A DNA stretch of 64,000 bases from an uncultured Sphingomonas sp. (lineage in GTDB: Bacteria > Pseudomonadota > Alphaproteobacteria > Sphingomonadales > Sphingomonadaceae). Positions 55,504-63,727 of this stretch are shown in pieces. A program made the position numbers and the translations under genes. The notes under the pieces are model-generated. The model did not search any database. It was given only the letters and a program-made list of their open reading frames with translations, and had not been told where the DNA came from. The first letter of the stretch is position 1. Each line of letters opens with the position of its first letter. The stretch is from NCBI GenBank assembly GCA_946482655.1, contig CAMLSA010000001.1, positions 23,089 to 87,088 of the forward strand, in the 5' to 3' direction.

Positions 55504-56001
55504 ATGTTCGTATCCTTGCGTACCACCACCCTCGCTCTTGCCGCATCGCTCAGCCTCACCGCCTGCTACAATGACGGATATGGTTATAGTGGGCTTTCTG
55601 TAGGCTATAGCAGCAGCTATCCGTCATATTACGGCTGGTATGACGATTACTATTACCCCGGAACCGGCTATTATATTTACGATCGGGGTGGCCATCGGCA
55701 CCGGTGGAGCGGCAATCACCGCCGATATTGGGAAGACAGGCAACGGACTTTCCGTCGGGCCGATCGCGGCGATCGCCGCGAGCTTCGCGAGAACTGGCAG
55801 GCCTTCCGGCAGGAAAGACGCCAGGACGACCGCGCCTGGCGTCAGGAGCGCCGGCAAGATCGCCGCGCCTTGGCGCGGGGTGAGATGACTCGTCAGGAAT
55901 TCCGGCGCGATCGGATGGCGGATCGGCGTGACTATCGACGGGAGCTGCGTCAGGATCGGCGCGAGCTGCGCCGCGAAAATCGCCGGGATCGCCGGGACTG
56001 A
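55504..56001 (+). CDS. Arginine-rich lipoprotein of unknown function
   Basis: A 165-residue protein with a lipoprotein signal, LALAASLSLTACYNDG. The mature N-terminus is rich in Tyr, Ser and Gly (residues 22-60, SYPSYYGWYDDYYYPG). The C-terminal 95 residues are almost all Arg, Asp, Glu and Gln with heptad-like repeats (RQERRQDDRAWRQERRQ), predicted to be a long charged helix. Such proteins are sporadic in sphingomonads and may bind nucleic acid or acidic polymers in the envelope. A longer upstream frame exists, but the signal peptide fixes the start. Confidence 0.7.
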   Translation: MFVSLRTTTLALAASLSLTACYNDGYGYSGLSVGYSSSYPSYYGWYDDYYYPGTGYYIYDRGGHRHRWSGNHRRYWEDRQRTFRRADRGDRRELRENWQAFRQERRQDDRAWRQERRQDRRALARGEMTRQEFRRDRMADRRDYRRELRQDRRELRRENRRDRRD

Positions 56002-56495
56002 ACTGGAGATCCGGCGCTCGGGCGCGGGTCGTACCTGCCGGCCCTGACGCCAGCCGGGTCGTCGGCTTGACCTCTTCGACTATCACATAGGACCGCGTCT
56101 CCCGCGGAGATCTTGCGCTCGGTCCAAACGGAGCGCGAGGGCTGTCTATGTGAACCGCTCGATCGTCAGCGCGGTCGGCGTCCCGCCGCTCGGCCGCGAG
56201 AGACTGTCGGGCACCGGCCCGAAGCGGGAGGCCCAATACGCGCTGCGCTACGCGACCGAATGCGCGCTGTCGGTCAACATCACCGCGCAGGGCGATCCGA
56301 CGTTGCTCAACCTCTGGGCCGGCGGCGCCGGGATCCTGGCCTTGCGCATGGCGAAGATCAGGAACCGCCCGAGCAAGTTGCATCCACAGCTTCCGACGTT
56401 ACGCATATATATTCCCTGCTATGCTGGCAGCTTGGCTTATCGCATGACTGCGTGACGAGCCTGTGACAGCGGGTCTGCAGGGGGGATGACCAATC
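56002..56495. other. Intergenic region with a possible gene remnant
   Basis: Nearly 500 bp without a confident gene. A forward frame at 56150-56455 (GTG start) has strong G/C at third positions up to about 56370, including ALSVNITAQGDPTLLNLWAG and GGAGILALRMAKIRN, then loses coding character and ends in AT-rich sequence. This looks like the front or middle of a truncated gene rather than a complete one. No family was recognised. The AT-rich end (56395-56430) could carry the prepilin peptidase promoter. Confidence 0.35.
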
Positions 56496-57233
56496 ATGAT
56501 GATCGTGGCCGGTGCGGTGCTGGGAGCGATCATCGGCAGCTTCATCGCGACCGTCGCCATTCGCTGGCCCAAGCGGCTGTCGGCCATGCGGGGACGATCG
56601 GCATGCGACGCCTGCGGCGTCCCCGTCGGTGCGGCACGCTTGATTCCCATCGTCAGCTTCGCCGCCCAGCGCGGGCGTGCGGGCTGCTGCGGCGCCGTCA
56701 TCGACCGGCTGCATCCGATCGCCGAGCTGTTGGCCGCGGGAATCGGGGCGGCGAGCCTGGCGATCGCTCCGGATCCCTGGCAGGCGGCCGCGGGCGCGCT
56801 GTTCGGCTGGCTGCTGCTGGCGCTGGCCCTGCTCGATGCGCGCCATGGCTGGCTGCCCGATCGGCTGAATCTCGCCCTGGCGGCGGCCGGCCTGATAACG
56901 GGCCTGGCCGATGTTCCGCCCGCGCTCTCCGATCGGCTGATCGGCGGGGCTGCGGGCTTCCTGCTGTTCGCGATCATACGCCGTGGCTATCGCCTGCTCC
57001 GCCATCGCGAGGGCATGGGCGGCGGCGACGTCAAGCTGTTCGGAGCGATAGGGTTGTGGCTCGGCTGGCAGATGCTGCCGATGGTGTTGCTTGGCGCGGC
57101 GCTGGCGGGGCTGGCATGGAGCCTCGTCTGGTTCATCGCAGGAAGACGGCTAACGACGACATCGAGCGTGCCCTTCGGTGTGTTTTTGGCGATCGCGGCC
57201 TGGTCGGCGTGGGTCGTCGCTTCCGTCGGCTGA
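56496..57233 (+). CDS. Prepilin peptidase (type IV leader peptidase/N-methyltransferase)
   Basis: A 245-residue A24-family membrane aspartic protease with about seven TM segments. IGSFIATVAIRWP opens the protein. The cytoplasmic cysteine lobe has CDACGVPVG and GCCGAVIDR. The catalytic aspartates lie in LLDARHGWLPDRLN and GGGDVKLFGAIG (GxGD motif). It cleaves and methylates pre-pilins or pseudopilins. Start 56496 follows GGGGGGA by 9 nt. No type II secretion or pilus gene lies in the window, so its substrates are elsewhere. Confidence 0.9.
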   Translation: MMIVAGAVLGAIIGSFIATVAIRWPKRLSAMRGRSACDACGVPVGAARLIPIVSFAAQRGRAGCCGAVIDRLHPIAELLAAGIGAASLAIAPDPWQAAAGALFGWLLLALALLDARHGWLPDRLNLALAAAGLITGLADVPPALSDRLIGGAAGFLLFAIIRRGYRLLRHREGMGGGDVKLFGAIGLWLGWQMLPMVLLGAALAGLAWSLVWFIAGRRLTTTSSVPFGVFLAIAAWSAWVVASVG

Positions 57234-57250
57234 GAATTTTTTCCGCATCC

Positions 57251-57283
57251 TGTAGGATCGCGCTACCCAAGATCGTCCTAGCT
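57251..57283 (+). promoter_or_regulatory. Putative ECF42-type promoter of the YCII-sigma operon
   Basis: TGTAGG at 57251-57256, 15 bp, then ATCGTCCTAGCT at 57272-57283. The same architecture with identical spacing recurs at 58934-58966. It lies 22 bp upstream of the YCII start. Confidence 0.7.
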
Positions 57284-57305
57284 CTGCCAACCAATGGAGA
57301 CCTCG

Positions 57306-57680
57306 ATGCTCTACGCAATCCTCTGCTATGATTCCGAAGAAGTGGTCGGCGCCTGGAGCAAGGAGACCGACACGGCGGTGATGGAACGGCTCGGCGCGGT
57401 CCAGGAGAAGTTGGCGAAGCAGGGGCGGCTGGGCCCGGTCGCGCGGCTGATGCCGACGACGGCGGCGACCACCGTGCGCAAGGGCGCCGAGCCATTGGTG
57501 CTCGACGGACCGTTCGCCGAGACCAAGGAACAGCTGCTCGGCTTCTATGTGGTCGATTGCGACAGCCTGGAGGAGGCGATCGAGGTGGCGTCGGATCTGG
57601 GCCGTGCCAGCGGGTCGGCGGGTGCGCACGAGGTGCGGCCGCTGATGCTCTACCGGCCGGGTGACGCAGGCAACACATGA
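57306..57680 (+). CDS. YCII/DGPF-domain protein, partner of ECF sigma factor
   Basis: A 124-residue YCII-related (DGPFAETKE) protein. MLYAILCYDSEE starts the ferredoxin-like fold, and LVLDGPFAETKEQLLGFYVVD is the diagnostic motif. Proteins of this group are encoded next to ECF42 sigma factors, and their function is unsettled. The ATG at 57306 with TGGAGA 6 nt upstream was preferred to an ATG at 57294 that overlaps that site. Its end overlaps the sigma factor start as ATGA. Confidence 0.87.
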   Translation: MLYAILCYDSEEVVGAWSKETDTAVMERLGAVQEKLAKQGRLGPVARLMPTTAATTVRKGAEPLVLDGPFAETKEQLLGFYVVDCDSLEEAIEVASDLGRASGSAGAHEVRPLMLYRPGDAGNT

Positions 57681-58921
57681 TCGATCCCGCGTGGATCGAT
57701 GCGGCGCTGGCTTCGGCTCGGCCGCGCGCGGTAGCGGCGCTGCTCCGCTATTTCCGCGACATGGACATGGCCGAGGAGGCCTATCAGGAAGCCTGTCTGC
57801 GCGCACTCGCGCGCTGGCCCGAGCAGGGACCGCCGCGCGATCCTGCTGCCTGGCTGATCCTTGTCGGCCGCAACAGCGGGATCGATGCGGTGCGGCGGAC
57901 CGCCCGCGAGGATGAACTGCCGTCCGACGATCAGCTTTCCGAGCTGGGCGATGCCGAGGCGGCGCTCGCCGACCGGCTCGACGAAGGCCAATACCGCGAC
58001 GATATCTTGCGGCTGCTGTTCGTCTGCTGCCATCCGGAATTGCCGGCGACCGGCGCGATCGCGCTGGCGCTCAGGATCGTCTCGGGGCTGACCGTCGCCC
58101 AGATCGCCCGCGCCTTCCTGGTCGGCGAAAAGGCGATGGAGCAGCGCATCACGCGCGCCAAGGCGCGGATCGCCGATGCGGGCGTGCCCTTCGAAACGCC
58201 GGGACCGATCGAGCGCGCCGAGCGGCTCGGGGCGGTGGCGGCGATGGTCTACCTGATCTTCAACGAGGGCTATTCGGCAAGCGGGGCGGAGGGCGGCGCG
58301 CGCGAGCCGCTGTGCGGCGATGCGATCCGGCTCGGCCGGCTGCTGCTGCGGCTGTTCCCCGCCGAGCCGGAGATCAGCGGGCTGGTCGCGCTGATGCTGC
58401 TCCAGCACGCGCGCAACGCCGCGCGGCTTGACGACGATGGCCTCGTCATCCTGCTCGAGGATCAGGACCGCGGCCGCTGGGACGGCAGCATGATCGCCGA
58501 AGGGCTGGCGCTGCTCGACAAGGCGATGCGCCACCGCAAGCCCGGGCCCTATCAGATCCAGGCGGCGATCGCCGCGCTGCACGCGCGGGCGAAGGCGGCG
58601 GCCGATACCGATTGGGCGCAGATCGAAAGGCTCTACGCCACACTCGAGCGGCTTCAGCCCTCCCCCGTCGTTACGCTCAATCGCGCGGTGGCCGTGGCTA
58701 AGCTTGCGGGCCCCGGGGCGGCGCTGGACATGCTGGCGCCGCTCGGCGATCGGCTGGACGGCTATTTCTATTATCATGGCGCGCGGGGCGCCTTCCTCGA
58801 TCAGCTCGGCCGGTCGGAAGAGGCGCGGGCGGCCTTCAGCCAGGCCATAGGCCTGGCCGGTTCGGCCGCCGAGGCCAGCTATATCCGCCAGCAGCTCGAC
58901 CGGTTGCCGAAAGGAAAATAA
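57677..58921 (+). CDS. ECF RNA polymerase sigma factor, ECF42-type with C-terminal extension
   Basis: A 414-residue sigma factor, more than twice the length of a classical ECF. Region 2 is AVAALLRYFRDMDMAEEAYQEACLRALARWP, with WLILVGRNSGIDAVRR. Region 4 contains ALALRIVSGLTVAQIARAFLVGEKAMEQRITRAK. The long C-terminal part (from about residue 180) contains the DUF6596-like block AMVYLIFNEGYSAS and TPR-like helices. No anti-sigma gene is nearby; this class is thought to be controlled through the extension. It overlaps the YCII gene by 4 nt. Confidence 0.92.
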   Translation: MIDPAWIDAALASARPRAVAALLRYFRDMDMAEEAYQEACLRALARWPEQGPPRDPAAWLILVGRNSGIDAVRRTAREDELPSDDQLSELGDAEAALADRLDEGQYRDDILRLLFVCCHPELPATGAIALALRIVSGLTVAQIARAFLVGEKAMEQRITRAKARIADAGVPFETPGPIERAERLGAVAAMVYLIFNEGYSASGAEGGAREPLCGDAIRLGRLLLRLFPAEPEISGLVALMLLQHARNAARLDDDGLVILLEDQDRGRWDGSMIAEGLALLDKAMRHRKPGPYQIQAAIAALHARAKAAADTDWAQIERLYATLERLQPSPVVTLNRAVAVAKLAGPGAALDMLAPLGDRLDGYFYYHGARGAFLDQLGRSEEARAAFSQAIGLAGSAAEASYIRQQLDRLPKGK

Positions 58922-58933
58922 TGTGCGGTGATC

Positions 58934-58966
58934 TGTCGGATCATGCGCCGCCGCATCGTCTTAGCT
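58934..58966 (+). promoter_or_regulatory. Second ECF42-type promoter, upstream of START-domain gene
   Basis: TGTCGG at 58934-58939, 15 bp, then ATCGTCTTAGCT at 58955-58966. It matches the promoter at 57251-57283 in both boxes and in spacing. It lies 22 bp upstream of the 58989 start codon. Confidence 0.7.
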
Positions 58967-58988
58967 GGGTAGTTCAAGGAGACAGAAT

Positions 58989-59438
58989 ATGTACGAATTG
59001 ACGCTGACCCGCTTGATCGATGCACCGCGCGAGAAGCTGTTTCGCGCCTGGACCGATCCCGATCTGATTCCCTTGTGGTTCTGTCCGAAACCCTGGGGCG
59101 TTTCCAGGGCCGAGACCGATGTTCGCCCGGGTGGCGCGAGCCTGATCGTGATGCGGGGCCCCGACGGCGAGGAATTCCCCAACCATGGCGTCTATCTGGA
59201 GGTGGTTCCCAACGAGAAACTCGTCTTCACCGATGCCTATACCAGGGACTGGCAGCCCTCGGAGAAGCCGTTCATGACCGGCATCCTCACTTTCGAGGAG
59301 GAGAACGGCAAGACCCGCTACACCGCCCGGGTGCGGCACTGGACCGCCGAGGACCTCGCCCAGCATGAAGCTATGGGCTTCGAGCAGGGCTGGGGCGTTG
59401 CCACCGACCAGCTTGAGGAGTTGGTCAAGCGGATTTGA
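58989..59438 (+). CDS. AHSA1/SRPBCC (START-like) domain protein
   Basis: A 149-residue hydrophobic-ligand-binding fold. LTRLIDAPREKLFRAWTDPDLIPLWF is the N-terminal signature, and GVYLEVVPNEKLVFTDAY and EEENGKTRYTARVRHW complete the sheet, with the last helix at HEAMGFEQGWGVATDQLEEL. Start 58989 follows AAGGAGA. It lies 67 bp after the ECF sigma factor, behind a copy of the same promoter, and is the likely regulon member of that sigma factor. The function is unknown; such genes commonly accompany ECF42 and ECF41 systems. Confidence 0.88.
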   Translation: MYELTLTRLIDAPREKLFRAWTDPDLIPLWFCPKPWGVSRAETDVRPGGASLIVMRGPDGEEFPNHGVYLEVVPNEKLVFTDAYTRDWQPSEKPFMTGILTFEEENGKTRYTARVRHWTAEDLAQHEAMGFEQGWGVATDQLEELVKRI

Positions 59439-59447
59439 GGAAAGGTA

Positions 59448-59513
59448 GGGGGTGGGCGTGCGATCCACGGATGGGGGATCCGGGCCGCGTCACGGGGCAT
59501 GGCGCCCACCCCC
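59448..59513. repeat. Long-loop inverted repeat between convergent genes
   Basis: GGGGGTGGGCG at 59448-59458 and CGCCCACCCCC at 59503-59513 are exact 11-bp inverted arms around a 44-nt spacer. It sits directly after the START-domain gene. Confidence 0.65.
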
Positions 59514-59514
59514 A

Positions 59515-59539
59515 GCCCCGCCGCAGGGAACAGCGGGGC
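59515..59539. terminator. Hairpin between convergent genes
   Basis: GCCCCGC (59515-59521) pairs with GCGGGGC (59533-59539) over an 11-nt loop. It lies between two convergent genes and may act from both sides, but has no clear T-run. Confidence 0.5.
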
Positions 59540-59546
59540 AGCTTAT

Positions 59547-59915
59547 TCAATGGGTGACGCGGCGTTCCCTTGCGCCGAGATAGGCGAGCAGGCCATAGGC
59601 CTGACCAGGCGAGTAGCCCGCCTCGACCAGGCTCCGCACATCCTGTTCCGCCAGGTCGTCACCGTGATGCCGCACCAGCGAGACGAACCGGCGCAGGCTC
59701 TCCAGCCGCGGATCCGCGAGCGGGCGGGGAAGGCGGACGCCCAGCGCGGCTTCGATGAAGCGGCCCAGCCGGCTCCGATGGGGAATTTCCCGGGTGGCGT
59801 CGATCCGCTCGGCCAGATCGATCACCCGAAGTTCGACCGGCGAAAAGCGGCTGGCATCCGAAGCGGTGGCGAGCTGGCCGCCCCCTTGCGACGGCGAGAT
59901 ATCGAGATAGACCAT
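59547..59915 (-). CDS. Hypothetical helical protein
   Basis: A 122-residue soluble protein. After a short polar N-terminus (MVYLDISPSQGGGQ) it is helical: FSPVELRVIDLAERID, LGRFIEAALGVRLPRPL, DPRLESLRRFVSLVRHHG and DVRSLVEAGYSPGQAYGLLAYLG. No domain was recognised with certainty. It is monocistronic and convergent with the START gene. Upstream, two copies of TGTAACCGAA (59972-60010, read on its strand) may be a regulatory site. Confidence 0.65.
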   Translation of the reverse strand: MVYLDISPSQGGGQLATASDASRFSPVELRVIDLAERIDATREIPHRSRLGRFIEAALGVRLPRPLADPRLESLRRFVSLVRHHGDDLAEQDVRSLVEAGYSPGQAYGLLAYLGARERRVTH

Positions 59916-59971
59916 GGTAAGCGATCCTGCGATATGTTACAGATCGGTACGTCTTTGGTGGAGAGGTACCG

Positions 59972-60010
59972 TTCGGTTACATATTCGTCAAGGCGGCGAC
60001 TTCGGTTACA
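59972..60010 (-). repeat. Direct repeats TTCGGTTACA upstream of the 59915 gene
   Basis: TTCGGTTACA occurs exactly at 59972-59981 and at 60001-60010, spaced 29 bp start to start. This is the only upstream region of the hypothetical gene, so the repeats may bind a regulator. Confidence 0.55.
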
Positions 60011-60033
60011 CCGAAAGATATTCTGTTGGCGCA

Positions 60034-60069
60034 CAAAAAAATGCACCGCCGGAGGGAATCCAGCGGTGC
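60034..60069 (-). terminator. Rho-independent terminator of pstS-oprP
   Basis: On the reverse strand GCACCGC (60069-60063) pairs with GCGGTGC (60049-60043), followed by ATTTTTTT. It lies 21 bp after the oprP stop. Confidence 0.87.
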
Positions 60070-60089
60070 GCAGTTTGGGGGTGAGCTGA

Positions 60090-61619
60090 TCAGAAGTCGA
60101 ACTGGGCCCTGAAGGCGACGCTGTCGAAGCCGTAGGTGCGCTTGTCGACCGGCTTGGTCGAGGCGGGCTTGGCCGCCGCGGCGAACGGGCCGCCTTTCAC
60201 TTCAGTGCGGACATATTGGACGATGAAGCGGACATAGTCCTGTGGGATCCAGATCACGCCGAGCTGGTAGCCGGTCTGCTTGCCGCCGCGCGACAGGCTG
60301 CTCGACGGCGCGACGGCGCCGGTGGCGGTGGTGTAGCTGAACCCGTTCTTGAGCTTGTTCGAGTCAAGATCCAGATAGTCGTAGCGGGCGTTGACCTGGA
60401 TCGCACCCCAGCCGCCCTTGTCGAACGGGTTGAGCACCTTGGTCCGGTCCCAGGTGCCGTTCTTGTAGCCGCGCGTCTCGCCCGTCAGGAAATAGCCGAC
60501 TTCGCCATAATAGCTGATGAAGCTCGGATCCCCGTTCGGGAAGACGATCGAAGTGCCGTTGAAGGCGTCGAGGCCGGGCCGGAAGTCGCCGGCGCCATAA
60601 GCGTCGACCTTGGTGTACTGGAGCTCGCCGGCGACGTGCAACGGGCCGAAGATGCCGGCCGCTTCGAGACCGAAGATCTGATCGCCCTCGGCGGCGAAAT
60701 TGCCGGTGTCCACGAAACGCTCGCCGGTCGTCTGCAGGAACGGACGCGCGCGGTAGCGGGCGACCTGATTCGTCGACGGCGCACCCGCCGAAGTCGAGAC
60801 GTTCGCGCCATGGTTCGACTGGAAATGGCGGTACTGGTAGTTGGCGCCGAAGTGGAGCTGACCGCCCAGCGCCTCTGGCGTGAACGTCGCGCGGGCCGCG
60901 GCGATATAGCCGTCATTGTCGAGCGAAGCGTCGATCGTGTGCGCGGTGAACAGACCGGCGTTGATACGCCAGGTGTTGGTCGAGTCGACGAGGCCGAACG
61001 AGACGCCGAGGCGACGGGTGTTGATGAACGCGTCGTTGCCCTGATTACGCTCGATGAAGCTGACGAAGCGCGAGCTAGTGATCTGCTCGAGGCCGTTCAT
61101 CGTCTCATGGTTGCCGATGGTGATCGACCAAGGCTTGCCCTTGGGCGCATAGGTCATGATGACGTCGCCGAAGCCGACGGTGGAATTGGCGAAATCAGCC
61201 TCGAACTTATAGCCGAAATCGCCCGGCAGCGTGCCTTCGGCGCCCAGCCGCAGGCGGCGAATACGGCTGTTGAAACCGAGATTTCTGTTGGGCACCGTGG
61301 CAAAGGGGCTGTCGATGAAGGCCGTATCGTACATGAAGCGGCCGCGTGGCTTGAAGGTGAAGCCGTCGGACGCCCATTGCGGAGCGCCTTTCCAGCTCGG
61401 CTCGGTCTTGGCGGCGCGGGCGGCGAGCGCCTCGACCTGGGCCTGAAGCGCCTCCACCTGCGCTTTCAGGAATTCCATTTCGGCGGCCGCGTCGGGCTTT
61501 TCCTCGACGGCCTTGACCGCCGCATCCTCGGCCGGAGCCGTCACTTGCTGGGCTTGCGCAGCGCTGGCGAATGCCAGCGAGCTCGCCGCGACCAGCAGCA
61601 GGTGCAGATGATATTTCAC
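60090..61619 (-). CDS. Phosphate-selective porin (OprP/OprO family)
   Basis: A 509-residue outer membrane porin. The signal peptide ends SAAQAQQ. A short coiled coil follows (MEFLKAQVEALQAQVEALA), then the barrel beginning GFTFKPRGRFMYDTAFID with RRLRLGAEGTLPGDFGYKFEADFAN, the OprP signature. The final strand ends in Phe (AFRAQFDF), as needed for barrel assembly. The start is GTG 61619 with GGGGA upstream; it places the signal peptide at the N-terminus. It lies 38 bp after pstS, so phosphate capture and outer membrane entry are coexpressed. Confidence 0.88.
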   Translation of the reverse strand: MKYHLHLLLVAASSLAFASAAQAQQVTAPAEDAAVKAVEEKPDAAAEMEFLKAQVEALQAQVEALAARAAKTEPSWKGAPQWASDGFTFKPRGRFMYDTAFIDSPFATVPNRNLGFNSRIRRLRLGAEGTLPGDFGYKFEADFANSTVGFGDVIMTYAPKGKPWSITIGNHETMNGLEQITSSRFVSFIERNQGNDAFINTRRLGVSFGLVDSTNTWRINAGLFTAHTIDASLDNDGYIAAARATFTPEALGGQLHFGANYQYRHFQSNHGANVSTSAGAPSTNQVARYRARPFLQTTGERFVDTGNFAAEGDQIFGLEAAGIFGPLHVAGELQYTKVDAYGAGDFRPGLDAFNGTSIVFPNGDPSFISYYGEVGYFLTGETRGYKNGTWDRTKVLNPFDKGGWGAIQVNARYDYLDLDSNKLKNGFSYTTATGAVAPSSSLSRGGKQTGYQLGVIWIPQDYVRFIVQYVRTEVKGGPFAAAAKPASTKPVDKRTYGFDSVAFRAQFDF

Positions 61620-61657
61620 GTATTTTCCCCTTTGAGCATGTTGATTCGCGCCGTCGG

Positions 61658-62695
61658 TTACTTGATTTCGGCGGGTTTGAGCGGCGTCAGCGCATGGGCG
61701 GCGGCGGCGTTCTTGGCACGAACCGGAGCAGGCGCCGCGATCATGCCGCGCTTCACGAGATATCCGCCGGGGCCCCACGCCGCGTCCTTGGTGAACTCGG
61801 TGACGAAGGCCTTGATCGCCGGAATGGCGCGAACATGCGCATTCTTCACATAGATATAGAGCGGGCGGGCGCCGGGATATTTGAACGAGGCGATCGAGTC
61901 GTAGCTCGGCGCAACGCCGTTGATGGCGATTCCCTTGAGCTGCTTGTCGTTCTCTTCGAGGTAGGAATAGCCGAAGATGCCGACGGTGCCCGGATTAGCC
62001 TCGATCTTCTGGACGATCAGATTGTCGTTCTCGCCGCTCTCTACATAGGCGCCGTCCTCGCGAATGCCGGTGCAGATCGCGGCCGCCTTCTTCTCATCCT
62101 TCTTCTTGAGGGCGACCATTGCCGGGTTGGTATTGCAGCCGGCCGTCATCATCAGTTCGTTGAAGGCGTCGCGGGTGCCCGAGGTGGGCGGCGGCCCGAA
62201 GGCACGGATCGGTATGGCGGGCAGGCTCGCGTTGACGTCCTTCCAAGTCTTCGCCCGGTTCGGCTTGCCGAAGGGTGTCTTGGCCAGCGCCTTGTACACG
62301 TCGGTCGTGGTCAGGTTGCTCAGCGGCGCGCCCTTGGCGGTTGCGATGGCCAAGCCGTCGATGCCGATCTGAATCTCGGTGATGTCCTTGACGCCCGCGG
62401 CCTGGCAGCTCTTGACCTCCGAAGGCTTGATGCGGCGCGAGGCGTTGGCGATATCGGGAAACTGCTCACCGATGCCGGAGCAGAACAGCTTGAGACCGCC
62501 GCCCGTTCCAGTCGATTCGATGACCGGCGGCTTCATGTTCGGATTGGCCCGCGACAAGCGCTCGGCCACGGCGGTCGCGAACGGATAGACGGTCGATGAT
62601 CCCACGGCGCGAATTTGCGCCCGCGCGGAAGCCATGGTCGGAACACAGGCCAGACCAACAGCGGCAAGCGCCAGCGCCTTGTGACGAATAAACAT
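61658..62695 (-). CDS. pstS: Phosphate ABC transporter substrate-binding protein
   Basis: A 345-residue periplasmic phosphate-binding protein. The signal peptide is MFIRHKALALAAVGLACVPTMASA. Phosphate-contacting loops are RAVGSSTVYPFATAVAE, ANASRRIKPSE and SGTRDAFNELMM. The rest follows the type II binding fold, with a C-terminal LYIYVKNAHVRAIPAIKAFV segment. The start is preceded by GAGGGGAAG. Four Pho-type half-sites lie 69-107 bp upstream, and oprP follows in the same operon. It is split from pstA-pstB by a terminator. Confidence 0.95.
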   Translation of the reverse strand: MFIRHKALALAAVGLACVPTMASARAQIRAVGSSTVYPFATAVAERLSRANPNMKPPVIESTGTGGGLKLFCSGIGEQFPDIANASRRIKPSEVKSCQAAGVKDITEIQIGIDGLAIATAKGAPLSNLTTTDVYKALAKTPFGKPNRAKTWKDVNASLPAIPIRAFGPPPTSGTRDAFNELMMTAGCNTNPAMVALKKKDEKKAAAICTGIREDGAYVESGENDNLIVQKIEANPGTVGIFGYSYLEENDKQLKGIAINGVAPSYDSIASFKYPGARPLYIYVKNAHVRAIPAIKAFVTEFTKDAAWGPGGYLVKRGMIAAPAPVRAKNAAAAHALTPLKPAEIK

Positions 62696-62763
62696 TCTCT
62701 TCCCCTCAGGTGAATGAGGCGGGCATCGACTCGCCTCATGGCGGGGAGCACTAGGCAGGGGCT

Positions 62764-62802
62764 GTGAAGCTATCGTGACGCGATAGTTACAAATGTGTGA
62801 CG
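62764..62802 (-). promoter_or_regulatory. Tandem Pho boxes of pstS
   Basis: Reading the reverse strand, four half-sites CGTCAC, TGTAAC, CGTCAC and CTTCAC lie exactly 11 bp apart (62802, 62791, 62780, 62769 as 5' ends). Their 11-bp direct-repeat spacing matches PhoB boxes. They end 69 bp before the pstS start codon. Confidence 0.82.
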
Positions 62803-62883
62803 CGCCCCGTTGCGGCGCAGCAGGCGGTGGAATCGAGGCGTAATTCGCGGCATCTCTGGGAAGCCGCGTCTTCCCGCAGATGC

Positions 62884-62913
62884 AAAAACGCGCGGCCGTC
62901 GCCGGCCGCGCGT
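62884..62913 (-). terminator. Rho-independent terminator after pstB
   Basis: On the reverse strand a perfect 11-bp stem (ACGCGCGGCCG / CGGCCGCGCGT, 4-nt loop) is followed by TTTTT (62888-62884). It ends the pst permease transcript before the pstS promoter. Confidence 0.88.
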
Positions 62914-62938
62914 CATCGACCGAGTCGGCCCGCACCGA

Positions 62939-63726
<788 letters not shown>

Positions 63727-63727
<1 letters not shown>

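Noticed and set aside
55556..56383. A 275-codon reverse frame over the lipoprotein and the following gap
   Set aside because: It overlaps the signal peptide gene and is very rich in Arg, Pro and Gly as expected of a shadow frame; no motif was found.
60216..61853. A 545-codon open frame opposite oprP
   Set aside because: The reverse-strand porin has a signal peptide, barrel motifs and a terminator; the forward frame is a shadow.
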